Source of the DNA: a virus
Length of the DNA: 40,402 nucleotides
Virus record (IMG/VR): IMGVR_UViG_3300010334_000110
Coordinates: 1-40,402 of that record
Direction: 5' to 3' (one strand)
Below are positions 1 through 7,642 of this stretch, in pieces. The position numbers were made by a program, and so were the translations under genes. A model generated the notes under the pieces. It ran no database searches, was not told the DNA's origin, and saw only the letters and a program-made list of their open reading frames with translations. Position 1 is the first letter of the stretch. Each line of letters opens with the position of its first letter.

Positions 1-1
1 C

Positions 2-406
2 GACGATTATGAAGATGATCGCGAGGATGACTACGAAGATGAAGAAGACGAAGACGATGAATACGAAGACGAGCTTCCTGATTATAAAAAATATGGATAC
101 GACAAAGATGATGACGAAGATGACGAAGATGACGACGATGGTGACGATGACGACGATGATGACGATGATGACGATGATGACGATGATGATTATTATGATG
201 ATGAAGACGATGATGAAGATGACAATGACTACTACGAAGACGAAGACGATGACGATGATGATGAAGACGATGATGAAGACGATGATGATGAAGACGATGA
301 TGATGAAGACGATGAAGACGACTATTACGAAGACGAGTATGATGATGATGAAGAGGAAGACGAAGACGAAGATGACGATTATGAATTTGACGATAATGAA
401 AGTTGA
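2..406 (+). CDS. C-terminal part of a highly acidic low-complexity protein
   Basis: The frame beginning at base 2 is open to a TGA at 404-406 and encodes about 134 residues, almost all Asp and Glu with scattered Tyr and a short neutral stretch (LPDYKKYGYDK). The 5' end lies outside the window, so start and N-terminal domains are unknown. The other + frame over the same bases gives a Met/Thr/Lys-rich product, which is an artefact of GAT/GAC/GAA codons read out of register. A tail this acidic could mimic nucleic acid, bind cations or stay disordered on the virion, but no function can be assigned. The underlying DNA is a near-repeat of GATGAC units, so its length may vary by slippage. Confidence 0.6.
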   Translation, partial: DDYEDDREDDYEDEEDEDDEYEDELPDYKKYGYDKDDDEDDEDDDDGDDDDDDDDDDDDDDDDYYDDEDDDEDDNDYYEDEDDDDDDEDDDEDDDDEDDDDEDDEDDYYEDEYDDDEEEDEDEDDDYEFDDNES

Positions 407-441
407 TTTGGTGAAATAAACCAAATACATTGAGCTAAAAC

Positions 442-455
442 ACTATATAATATAG
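442..455 (+). promoter_or_regulatory. Candidate late promoter (ACTATATAATATAG)
   Basis: This TATAAATA-like element lies about 50 bases upstream of the peptidase gene at 504. The same 14 bases occur on the - strand at 12679-12692 upstream of the tail-fibre genes, and a close variant lies upstream of the portal gene. Recurrence ahead of genes in the proper orientation supports a promoter role; the link to the gp55-like sigma factor in this window is inference. Confidence 0.5.
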
Positions 456-503
456 ACAAATATACACGTACAGGATGTATGTGTTTTGTGAACAAGGAGG
501 TTC

Positions 504-1136
504 ATGAGATCTTTATTAGTATTGTTTCTTTTGGGGGCTTGGTGTTTACCTCAGGCTCTCCCCGAGAGCATCAATCAAACAGCGTACTTTGAAGAAGATG
601 GGACCATGGTCCCCGTGCCCATAGAGGACAGAGTCTTCAATGAAACAGGCATACAATGTGTATGGGCTTCAATTGAATGCCTAGGAAGGTATGCCAATGA
701 GCCCAAGCTAATTGGCATTACAAACCACCCTGACTGCAAGAGCTATGCAAGCCCTTCGTCTTTGGCTTCTAAGCTAAAAAAGCTCAATGTCAAATTTGAA
801 CAGACGACAAGCAGATCCGATAAAAGTCTTATAATAAAATCTGTTGTTAAGGACAGAAGAGGCTGTTTATTTGCGATACCAGGTCATGCAATGACTTTAG
901 TTCATTACGACGAGCAAGAAGGAATAGTCAAATATATAAACAACAGTGATAGGTCTTTAAAGATTAGGACTTGGACTATGAAAGAGTTCAATCAAAGATG
1001 GGACGGTTGGATATGTGTTATATACCCTGATGTGGACCTAGTGTATAAAAAATATACTCATCTTTATCCGATACCAATTATTGATAGAAGTGCCCCACAA
1101 GGCACTTATGAAAGACAATATATTTTAATGCCTTAA
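504..1136 (+). CDS. Exported papain/C39-like cysteine peptidase
   Basis: The 210-residue protein starts with a signal-peptide-like segment (residues 1-20: charged start, Leu-rich core, then a polar stretch). The mature part has a plausible Cys-His-Asn/Asp triad: Cys52 in GIQCVWAS at the start of a helix-like segment, His128 or His134 in GHAMTLVHYD, and Asn146-Asp149 in INNSD. This order and spacing fit the papain/C39-like fold. A strong ribosome site (AAGGAGG) precedes the ATG. Its neighbours are small or surface-related genes rather than head genes, so roles in the host envelope, lysis or superinfection exclusion are possible but not shown. The family call rests on motif layout alone; the signal peptide is more certain than the catalytic assignment. 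Confidence 0.6.
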   Translation: MRSLLVLFLLGAWCLPQALPESINQTAYFEEDGTMVPVPIEDRVFNETGIQCVWASIECLGRYANEPKLIGITNHPDCKSYASPSSLASKLKKLNVKFEQTTSRSDKSLIIKSVVKDRRGCLFAIPGHAMTLVHYDEQEGIVKYINNSDRSLKIRTWTMKEFNQRWDGWICVIYPDVDLVYKKYTHLYPIPIIDRSAPQGTYERQYILMP

Positions 1137-1327
1137 TTTCTTTTCTTGTTTTTTCTATTCTTTTTTGTTATGGGCAGATCATCACCGTAGGTTGGAAACG
1201 CCCCAGGTTTTTCTAACTTACGGCTTAATATTTCTCCGCCGTCACCTTCTTCTTCTGCTGCTGAAGGGCAACCTGCCGATCCTCCAAAATTCTCAAATTT
1301 TTTCAACCATTCAATAAAGGATTTCAT
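1133..1327 (-). CDS. Small protein with capsid-targeting-like N-terminus
   Basis: Encodes 64 residues beginning MKSFIEWLKKFENFGG, then an acidic middle (EEEGDGGE) and a very basic end (KKNRKNKKRN). The amphipathic MKxFxxWLxxxE opening resembles those of four other small genes in this window and the T4 internal-protein leader. It overlaps the peptidase stop by four bases, tail to tail. No Shine-Dalgarno sequence is visible, but TATATATA lies about 10 bases upstream, so it could be read from a leaderless transcript. Function unknown; the gene itself is plausible rather than certain. Confidence 0.45.
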   Translation of the reverse strand: MKSFIEWLKKFENFGGSAGCPSAAEEEGDGGEILSRKLEKPGAFPTYGDDLPITKKNRKNKKRN

Positions 1328-1377
1328 TATAAATGTATATATAATGTATCAAGACTTTATTTGAGTCAAGGAGGAAT

Positions 1378-1632
1378 ATGAAGGAATTGATTTGCAATAA
1401 GATAGAAATATTATTTATGTTGCTTAGCTCTGTGCTTGCTTTCTTTGTTGCACAGACATCTTTTACACACAATAAGGTTAAAACTGTGGCTCCATTTTAC
1501 ATGGAGTTTAGAAATGATTACTCAGGCGATTCAGACCCAGACAATAACTTATCCGGAAACTCAGGCATATCCCAGGACTATTACACAAAACAAGTTCTTC
1601 AATTTCTAAAGAGCAAAGATTCTTCTGAGTGA
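1378..1632 (+). CDS. Small membrane-anchored or secreted protein, unknown
   Basis: An 84-residue protein with one hydrophobic segment at about residues 10-28 followed by a polar, Asn/Asp/Ser-rich tail, consistent with a single N-terminal membrane anchor or uncleaved signal. The start is supported by CAAGGAGGAAT directly before the ATG and by an AT-rich promoter-like stretch (TATAAATGTATATATAATG) about 25 bases further upstream. Its 3' end overlaps the convergent sulfotransferase-like gene by 34 bases. No family recognised. Confidence 0.6.
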   Translation: MKELICNKIEILFMLLSSVLAFFVAQTSFTHNKVKTVAPFYMEFRNDYSGDSDPDNNLSGNSGISQDYYTKQVLQFLKSKDSSE

Positions 1633-2222
1633 TCCGAGCACGATTCCTTTAACAAGTAATGGTATCTCTCGTAACACCTTTCTCCCTCTTCCAAGTATTC
1701 TTTTGGGATGGTATCGCGTTTAAAACCTTTTTTAAATACGTCGAACTGATTTTCTTTCATATCAATAACTAATCCGGTTAACTTCTCTATTGACTTTATC
1801 ATAAACTCTTTTGATGAATTAAAGTTCAAGAAAACTGACTTTTTAGCAACCTTTGATATTTGATAAATTCTATTTAGTCTGTATTGGTAATGTCTTAAGG
1901 CAAATATAGGCTGGAGCTTTTTGAAATGAAATATAGATTCTAGAGTTTCTTTTGGTTCTCTTACAAAATTAATTACTATAAACTTTGAATAGTCAATTTT
2001 TGTTGATAAAAGGTGGCTAAACTCAACCGTCTCAGCATAAAATGACTTTTTTGAACTAGATTTATGCTTTATTTTTGATGTTACGTACAAATCCATATTG
2101 CTGCTATAGGACCTTTCACCCAAGTGCTTGCATCCTTGGATGTGCGGATTACTCGCTAGAGACCAGTAAAGTCCATCCCCGCCAGAAAACATGTGTGTGT
2201 TTATTAGTAGTATTTTTTTCAT
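1599..2222 (-). CDS. Sulfotransferase-like protein
   Basis: A 207-residue protein. The N-terminus (KKILLINTHMFSGGDGLYW) sits where sulfotransferases carry the PAPS 5'-phosphosulfate loop, and the middle (FIVINFVREPKETLESIFHF) matches the usual 3'-phosphate motif, a hydrophobic strand followed by hR-x-P-x-x, then a helix. PAPS-dependent sulfotransferases move sulfate onto sugars or proteins, which would suit a phage with many glycosyltransferases nearby. The loop lacks the classic Lys-Ser-Gly-Thr, so the call is tentative. The ATG has no Shine-Dalgarno sequence. It is divergent from the portal gene and overlaps its other neighbour tail to tail. Confidence 0.45.
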   Translation of the reverse strand: MKKILLINTHMFSGGDGLYWSLASNPHIQGCKHLGERSYSSNMDLYVTSKIKHKSSSKKSFYAETVEFSHLLSTKIDYSKFIVINFVREPKETLESIFHFKKLQPIFALRHYQYRLNRIYQISKVAKKSVFLNFNSSKEFMIKSIEKLTGLVIDMKENQFDVFKKGFKRDTIPKEYLEEGERCYERYHYLLKESCSDHSEESLLFRN

Positions 2223-2247
2223 TGTACAAAAATTGTGCTAATCTTCT

Positions 2248-2260
2248 ACTATAAATATAG
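2248..2260 (+). promoter_or_regulatory. Late promoter of the head module (TATAAATA)
   Basis: ACTATAAATATAG contains an exact T4 late promoter core, TATAAATA, at 2250-2257. It lies 35-47 bases before the portal ATG, leaving room for an untranslated leader with the AAAAGGAAAAGG ribosome site. T4 late promoters consist of this single element and are read by gp55-type sigma, which this window also encodes. Confidence 0.7.
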
Positions 2261-2294
2261 AATATTGTGTTCTAAAAGGAAAAGGTAGCTATAA

Positions 2295-4832
2295 ATGCCT
2301 GCATGGTCTGATTTTTTTAAGTTGTTCACGTACGCAAGTGAACAAGATCCTTTATCTAAAGCAAAGGACTCAACGCAACTTCAAGGTGCGGGAATAACTC
2401 AACCCGATGCCCTAGGTATCGACTTCGCAGGCTCAAGCTCAGGCATAAGCCCTAATTTAAGAGAGTCTACTGACTTAATCGACACCACCTCTCTTACTAA
2501 CCGTGCAATGAGGTACAAGGAGTACGAAAGACTAAGAAACGTACCAGAGATTGAAATGGCTATGACCGTTTTCTCAGATGAAGCCTGTGTTGTGGGTGAA
2601 ACAAAAATCGCAACACCATTTGGATTTATTTCAATAAAAGAATTGGCTGAAACAAAGGGAGAAGAAAGATTTTTAGTATATTGTTACGACTTTGAAAAGA
2701 ATGATTATACTTTAGGATGGGCTTTTTCGCCTAGACTCGTAAGAGAGGCGGAAACACTAACAATAATTTTAGACGATGGTTCAACCTTAACTTGTACAAG
2801 CGACCATAAGATCTTGAGAAGAGATGGATCTTGGTGTGAGGCTGGGAAGCTAGAAGAACACGATGAGTTGATGCCATTCTATAGAAAGTCTGCTAATTTC
2901 AGACTTACTAAATTGAAGCAAAAGCAGCATCCAAGAGTATTTACGTTTAAAAAAGGATGGATTCACGAAAGACAGTTTGTAGAAGACTGGAAGTCTGGTC
3001 GAACTGACCCAAAGATAGAGTTAATGAATAAGGCTATGAGAATGATCGGGGCCGGAATCTCAGTTAGGAAAATAGAATCCTCGACAGAAAGAGACTGGCA
3101 CACGATAGAAAACTGGATGCACTCCGAGGGATTTTCTCACAAGGAAACAAAGCAACTTTACAAACAAAGCGATAAAAGAATAATTGTAGGAATTCACAAG
3201 AATGAAAAGAAGCAGCCCGTCTACGACTTATCTGTAGAGAAACATCAATGCTTTGCTACTGATAGTTTAATAGTACATAATTGTCAAAAAGACGAAACGG
3301 GAAGTGTAGTAAAAGTTCTTACTTCAAACGAAGACGTAAAGCAAGAAGTAGAGTTTTTGTTGCTTCACAGGAAGATGATTAATTTGAATAGAACCGCATG
3401 GAGTCTATTCAAAAGCTTATGCATTTTTGGAGACCTTTTTTTAGAGACAGTAATAAATCCAGATAATCCCAAGGAAGGCATATACAAGACGGTTCCACTT
3501 CCACCCGAAACCATGTACAGAATAGAAACGGTAAAGGGTAAGCTTATAGAATTTCAGCAGTCAAAAGAGGGACCAGATTATCAAGCTATAATTAGAGGTC
3601 CAGCACATGATCTAGACTCAAAAGAAGCACAAGGGACTGCTATACGTTTTTCTCCTAGTCAAATAATTCACATGAGGATAGGAGATGATAGAAAAACATT
3701 TTACCCTTACGGTCAGTCTTTGATAGAACCAGCTCGTGGTCCTGCCCACAGCTTAAGACTTTTAGAAGATGCAATGGTAATATACAGATTGACTAGAGCT
3801 CCTGAAAGAAGAGTATTTTATATCGATGTAGGACAGCTTCCACCGTTTAAAGCAGAAGCATTCCTAGACAGAATAAAAGACCAGTTTAGAAAGCGTAAGG
3901 TGGCAAGCAACCGTAGTACGGGAGCCAATCAAGTAGACGAAAGATGGCAGCCTCCTGCTCAAGACGAAGACTTTTGGCTTCCAACCCGTCCAAACAGTAA
4001 TACAAGAATAGAAACACTTCCAGGAGCTGAAAACCTTGGAGAAATAGACGATGCAATATATTTTAGAAACAAGCTATTAACCGCATTGAACTTTCCCAAA
4101 AACTATTTTAACAATGAAGATCCAAACACAACAAGAATTTCATTGTCTGCTCAAGACGTAAAGTTTGCTAGGATGATAGAGAGGTTACAAAGCAACTTTG
4201 AAGATGGCATCTTAGAGCTAGCAGAGCGACATTTGAAATTAAGAGGCTTCCCTGAAAGTACCTTTCAAGATCTTAAAATAAGAATGACCGCTCCAAGTGA
4301 TTGGAGAGAGTTGTCTAGGTCAGAAGTTACCACAGCAAGATACGGTAATGCTGGCACCTTGAAAAGCAGCCAACTTATGTCTGACTTTGATATAATGACA
4401 AAAATACTTAAATACGGAGAAGAAGAGACAGAAGAGATGCTTGCTAGACTGAAGCTACAAAAGTTAGAGGATCTAAAGCTTCAAGTTCTTGCACAGAACC
4501 CACAACTTCTTGGCGTAGGAATACCAGGCCAAGGAGACCAAGGGCAAGAAGTCGGAGCCGGACCTGAAGGTCCGAATAACATGATTAATCCAGACGAAGC
4601 CGGTTCCCCAGAATCAGGATCGGAATCAACTGGGCAAGAGCAACCTGTTGCTGATCAATTATCAGGAAACGAGCCATCGGACCAAAACGTACAAGGTCCT
4701 GATCAATCGGCACAACCAGTTTCATTAGAAGATCCAACCGATGACGATATTAAGAAGTACGATTTGGAACTTCAGGGATATGAATCAGAACAAGATGTCG
4801 AAGACATAGACTACAGCGTAGGTGAAGGTTGA
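2295..4832 (+). CDS. 20: Portal protein (gp20-like) interrupted by an intein
   Basis: The 845-residue product minus a 232-residue intein (98-329) gives a 613-residue portal, longer than T4 gp20 (about 524). Portal features: RYKEYERLRNVPEIEMAMTVFSDEA at the intein insertion point, the later FGDLFLE, PLPPETMYRIE and IIHMRIGDD segments, RAPERRVFYIDVGQLPPFKAE, and LNFPKNYFNNEDPNTTRISLSAQDVKFARMIERLQ, typical of myovirus portals. A Gln/Gly/Pro-rich linker and acidic C-terminus follow. The portal forms the dodecameric ring at the unique vertex and starts head assembly. It heads the order portal, core, protease, scaffold, capsid, as in T4 20-67-68-21-22-23. Because Cys98 must be spliced out, active portal depends on intein excision. 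Confidence 0.9.
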   Translation: MPAWSDFFKLFTYASEQDPLSKAKDSTQLQGAGITQPDALGIDFAGSSSGISPNLRESTDLIDTTSLTNRAMRYKEYERLRNVPEIEMAMTVFSDEACVVGETKIATPFGFISIKELAETKGEERFLVYCYDFEKNDYTLGWAFSPRLVREAETLTIILDDGSTLTCTSDHKILRRDGSWCEAGKLEEHDELMPFYRKSANFRLTKLKQKQHPRVFTFKKGWIHERQFVEDWKSGRTDPKIELMNKAMRMIGAGISVRKIESSTERDWHTIENWMHSEGFSHKETKQLYKQSDKRIIVGIHKNEKKQPVYDLSVEKHQCFATDSLIVHNCQKDETGSVVKVLTSNEDVKQEVEFLLLHRKMINLNRTAWSLFKSLCIFGDLFLETVINPDNPKEGIYKTVPLPPETMYRIETVKGKLIEFQQSKEGPDYQAIIRGPAHDLDSKEAQGTAIRFSPSQIIHMRIGDDRKTFYPYGQSLIEPARGPAHSLRLLEDAMVIYRLTRAPERRVFYIDVGQLPPFKAEAFLDRIKDQFRKRKVASNRSTGANQVDERWQPPAQDEDFWLPTRPNSNTRIETLPGAENLGEIDDAIYFRNKLLTALNFPKNYFNNEDPNTTRISLSAQDVKFARMIERLQSNFEDGILELAERHLKLRGFPESTFQDLKIRMTAPSDWRELSRSEVTTARYGNAGTLKSSQLMSDFDIMTKILKYGEEETEEMLARLKLQKLEDLKLQVLAQNPQLLGVGIPGQGDQGQEVGAGPEGPNNMINPDEAGSPESGSESTGQEQPVADQLSGNEPSDQNVQGPDQSAQPVSLEDPTDDDIKKYDLELQGYESEQDVEDIDYSVGEG
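2586..3281 (+). other. In-frame intein in the portal gene
   Basis: Residues 98-329 of the portal reading frame. Block A begins at Cys98 (CVVGETKIATPFG). Block B has the TxxH motif, T168-S-D-H171. Blocks F and G are VYDLSVEKHQCFATDSLIVHN ending His328-Asn329, followed by Cys330 as the +1 nucleophile. All residues needed for class 1 protein splicing are present. Between the splicing halves, residues about 200-295 show no LAGLIDADG or HNH motif; instead GAGISVRKIESSTERDWHTIENWM reads like a helix-turn-helix DNA-binding unit. Splicing would join SDEA to CQKDE in the extein. Confidence 0.9.
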
Positions 4833-4849
4833 TAAATTCTTTTCCTAAA

Positions 4850-5068
4850 ATGGCTATAAACAATAAAGTTGTTTTAGAACAGTCAAAAAAGGCTGGGTGC
4901 TACTGCTGTTGCAAGATTTTTGACTCCTGCGATGTTAAGAACTTTACGGATAATGGCAATACAGGAGTTTGCCCCCATTGCTTGGCTGATTGTTTAATAG
5001 GAGACTTTTCTATCACTTTAGAAGAGTCCATCCTGAAGAAAGCAAAACAATTTTGGTTTGGAGGATGA
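4850..5068 (+). CDS. Small zinc-ribbon protein
   Basis: From the ATG at 4850 this gives 72 residues with a Cys cluster near the N-terminus (AGCYCCCKIF) and CPHC about 27 residues later, a four-Cys zinc ribbon, then LADCLIGDFSITLEESILKKAKQFWFG. It resembles a widespread family of short phage and bacterial proteins of unknown role with a CYCC...CPxC pattern. A TTG at 4829 overlapping the portal stop (TTGA) is an alternative start adding seven residues; the ATG gives the family-like N-terminus, but neither has a perfect ribosome site. It follows the portal gene and is probably cotranscribed. Confidence 0.65.
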   Translation: MAINNKVVLEQSKKAGCYCCCKIFDSCDVKNFTDNGNTGVCPHCLADCLIGDFSITLEESILKKAKQFWFGG

Positions 5069-5266
5069 ATGTCTCACGAGGAAGATGCCTTTAAAAAACT
5101 TCAAGACTGGCTACAAGAAACAACAAATAATTCACAATATAGTTTACTTTTGGATAAATTTGATGAAGCTTCTTTAGACTTAGTAAAAGAAGCTTTCTTG
5201 TCCGGGTTTGATGCCGGAAGAGCTCGTAGGAATAAAGACAATTGGGATTTATGGAATCAAAAGTAA
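5069..5266 (+). CDS. Small conserved-looking protein, unknown
   Basis: Encodes 65 residues, charged and probably helical, ending with a Gly/Ala/Arg turn (SGFDAGRARRNKDNWDLW). A good ribosome site (TTGGAGGATGA) lies inside the end of the zinc-ribbon gene, and the ATG follows that stop directly, so the two are translationally coupled. Its stop codon abuts the stop of the opposite-strand gene with no spare base. No function recognised. Confidence 0.6.
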   Translation: MSHEEDAFKKLQDWLQETTNNSQYSLLLDKFDEASLDLVKEAFLSGFDAGRARRNKDNWDLWNQK

Positions 5267-5653
5267 TCAGACTGCATCGGCGGAGTTCGTAGAAACAACA
5301 TCTGAATTTCCTGCGTCCAAGTCGCCCAGACCTTTACTTATAGATCTTCCTATCTTTTGGCCCGCTCTTCTTATGCCAGGAATAGTCTCTTTGAGGCTTT
5401 CTATGTCATGTTGGGAGAGTATTTCATCTACTTGGTCTTTTACATCTGGCACCGAGTTTGTTATGTTTTTGAGCCAACTTATTGCTACATTTGGTCTTGA
5501 ACCAAGTACGAGTTCGAAGGCTTCTATGACGGCATCGAATGCAGCCTGGGACTTTGCGTCTAGGTTCAAAGAACTTGATCCACCGAGCATTTGTTTGCCC
5601 ACATTTAAGGCGGAAACTTCTTTGAGCTTTATGTAGTCCGCAAATTTTTTCAT
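5267..5653 (-). CDS. Candidate packaged internal protein
   Basis: Start chosen at the ATG with AGGAG nine bases upstream (codon 19 of the longer open frame), giving 128 residues beginning MKKFADYIKLKEVSALN. This looks like a T4 internal-protein leader: short, amphipathic, MK plus an aromatic, ending in L-K-E, which fits the (L/I)xE rule of the gp21 protease. The rest is helical (AAFDAVIEAFELVLGSR, ISWLKNITNSVPDVKDQVDEILSQ) with a Gly/Ser/Arg-rich segment. It is the only - strand gene inside the head module, pointing against the portal operon. Packaging and cleavage are inference. Confidence 0.6.
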   Translation of the reverse strand: MKKFADYIKLKEVSALNVGKQMLGGSSSLNLDAKSQAAFDAVIEAFELVLGSRPNVAISWLKNITNSVPDVKDQVDEILSQHDIESLKETIPGIRRAGQKIGRSISKGLGDLDAGNSDVVSTNSADAV

Positions 5654-5743
5654 TTTAACTCTCCTATTTTTAGCTTTTGGTGCATAACTATATATCAGAG
5701 ATTTCAAAATATTGAGTTGTAAAAATTTTTTCGGATTTTTATA

Positions 5744-5756
5744 TATAACTCATTAG
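5744..5756 (+). promoter_or_regulatory. Shared element TATAACTCATTAG upstream of the core gene
   Basis: This 13-base sequence, inside ATATATAACTCATTAGGA, lies about 37 bases before the core-protein ATG and recurs exactly at 9228-9240 before the major capsid gene. Both genes should be strongly expressed late. It may be a late promoter variant or another control site; only the repeat and its position are observed. Confidence 0.4.
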
Positions 5757-5792
5757 GACTAATAAAACAAAACACAGGGAGTCAATTGACCT

Positions 5793-7631
5793 ATGAAAAG
5801 AAAACTAATCAGCTTTGATGTCTTCAAGAAAATAGAAGGCCAGTCATTAACAAATGCCGAAAGAGAGTTGGCAGAAGCACAGGACCTCTTGGCAGAAGTG
5901 CTAGGTTTAGAATTCCTAGAGCTTTACACATTCGGTGAGTCAGACGTAACTTATGAGACTCCCGATGGAACTTACATACACGCTACTTATACCATTAAAG
6001 ACGACAATATAATTCTAGAAAACATAGAGCAACTGGTGGTAGACGAAGAAGGTGAAAAGAATAGCTCCCGTGAACTAGTTGCCAAAATGGTTGATTCAAT
6101 CGTTGAAGGAAAAGAACTAGAAGCAACCCAAAAGTTTGAACAATATATTAATTCTTCTTATGTTAAGAGATCATTAACAGAAGCAGCTTGGACATTTACT
6201 GCATCAAAGCCCACTGGAAAAAGAAGCAAGTTGGCCCACAAACGCAGAAACAGATCAGCTGTTGCCAAGGGTGTTAGATCCAGACTTAGGACTCTAAGAT
6301 CACTTTCACCAAGCCAAAAAAGGCAGAATGCACTTAGATCCGCAAGACTAAAGAAGAAGCTAGGATCTACAACCAACAAGCGTGCTAGAGTTTACGCTAG
6401 AAAAGTCAAGAAGCAGCTCAAAGAGTGGTCAACTCTCTGTGAAAATGTTTTAGGTTATATCGACTATAAGGAATTCGGCCCAGTAGCCAAAGAAACATTG
6501 GTTAGAAAAGACGAAAACGGCGGCATCTCATCAGTTGCTATGCCAACTCTACAGAAGAGAAATGAAGGCAAGATTCTTTCTTTCAACTGGAAGACTTTGG
6601 ATACAGATGTTAAGGTTCTTCGCGGAAAAATGAAGGATCTCAAAGAAGATGCAAACTTTGCAAGAGCTATGGCCGACCTCAAGAGATACAACAATGTATC
6701 AGACAATCAGTCTCTTGAAGAGACCCTAGAAGCAATTGTAGCCCGTTGGCCTGACCTAGTTTACGTTACAGAAGCAGAACTAGCATCACAGATATCACAA
6801 GCACTAGAAGTTGCTAATGTAAAGAATTTTGATGATCAGACCTGCTCATTCATGGCAGAGGCCATTCTTAGAACCGCTCATCATGTTTACACAGACAAGG
6901 TTCAAAAGATAGCCGATCTTGCTGGCACAACCGAAGATATCACATCAGAATGCAAAGAATGTGAAGATGCTTATGCATCATTCAAGCAAGTTGCAGAGTC
7001 TTTATACGCTAATCTAGATGAATCTGAGTCAACTGATCTAAGAGTATTCGCAGATTTACTAAAGGCTCTTCGTGAAGTTCACGAACTAGCAACAGAGACC
7101 CAAGAGCAAGAGATTGTTCAAGATGTAGAAGATCTAATGGGTCAATGCATATCAGTGTTGAATAAAGAAATACAGCCAGAAGATGCTCTTGCTGAAGAAG
7201 TAGCAGAGTATATTAACAGTCTTGTTGAGTCCAATGTTGATGGCTCTTCACAAGATTGGGACGTTGTTACAGCACCTCATCACACCGTGGTAGGAGACCA
7301 CCCTGTATTGAGCAAGAATGCTAAGGTTGATGGTGCTCCTTCTAATCACCCTGGCGACTGGAAGAGTCCAGCACCAGTAAGCGACGGAAAGAGCTACGAT
7401 GGAAGTCTAGATGATGAAATGCAGAATAACGGATGGGGAAACATCTCCACCGGTAGCACATATCCAGAACTAGACAATCCATACATCCTTAAGTCCGGTG
7501 ACTTTAAGATGAGGGAGAAATCTGTTGTAGATGACAACGATTTGTTGGCTCAAGATCAATCAGATGATACTTGGCCTAACCTAAGCAACCCCTATTCTCC
7601 TAAGGCAGCAAACCCCAAAGACGTTGAGTAA
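5793..7631 (+). CDS. Prohead core protein (gp68-position) with excisable basic domain
   Basis: A 612-residue protein between portal and protease, where T4 has core genes 67 and 68 but far larger than those. Residues 1-130 form an acidic/helical N-terminal part opening MKRKLISFDVFKKIE. Residues 131-211 (bases 6183-6425) are about one-third Lys/Arg, with runs such as KRRNRSAVAKG and RLKKKLGS, and are flanked by SLTE130 and QLKE211, both fitting the gp21 (L/I)xE cleavage rule. Residues 215-470 are helical and acidic. The C-terminus (from about 480) is Pro/Gly/Asp/Ser-rich with two similar segments (PELDNPYILKSGD and PNLSNPYSPKAAN). Cleavage could release a DNA-binding peptide inside the head, as T4 does with gp67 and gp22. 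A GGGAG lies somewhat far from the ATG. Confidence 0.65.
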   Translation: MKRKLISFDVFKKIEGQSLTNAERELAEAQDLLAEVLGLEFLELYTFGESDVTYETPDGTYIHATYTIKDDNIILENIEQLVVDEEGEKNSSRELVAKMVDSIVEGKELEATQKFEQYINSSYVKRSLTEAAWTFTASKPTGKRSKLAHKRRNRSAVAKGVRSRLRTLRSLSPSQKRQNALRSARLKKKLGSTTNKRARVYARKVKKQLKEWSTLCENVLGYIDYKEFGPVAKETLVRKDENGGISSVAMPTLQKRNEGKILSFNWKTLDTDVKVLRGKMKDLKEDANFARAMADLKRYNNVSDNQSLEETLEAIVARWPDLVYVTEAELASQISQALEVANVKNFDDQTCSFMAEAILRTAHHVYTDKVQKIADLAGTTEDITSECKECEDAYASFKQVAESLYANLDESESTDLRVFADLLKALREVHELATETQEQEIVQDVEDLMGQCISVLNKEIQPEDALAEEVAEYINSLVESNVDGSSQDWDVVTAPHHTVVGDHPVLSKNAKVDGAPSNHPGDWKSPAPVSDGKSYDGSLDDEMQNNGWGNISTGSTYPELDNPYILKSGDFKMREKSVVDDNDLLAQDQSDDTWPNLSNPYSPKAANPKDVE

Positions 7632-7642
7632 TAGGAGGTTCA

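Noticed and set aside
9-419. Open frame rich in Met/Thr/Lys across the acidic tract
   Set aside because: It is the out-of-frame reading of GAT/GAC/GAA codons; the Asp/Glu frame from base 2 is far more protein-like.
1599-2222. Calling the sulfotransferase-like gene a nucleotide kinase
   Set aside because: No GxxGxGK[ST] P-loop is present; the hR-x-P-x-x block after a hydrophobic strand fits sulfotransferases better.
5208-5636. Plus-strand open frame opposite the internal-protein candidate
   Set aside because: It mirrors the - strand gene at 5267-5653, has no ribosome site and shows biased, low-quality composition.
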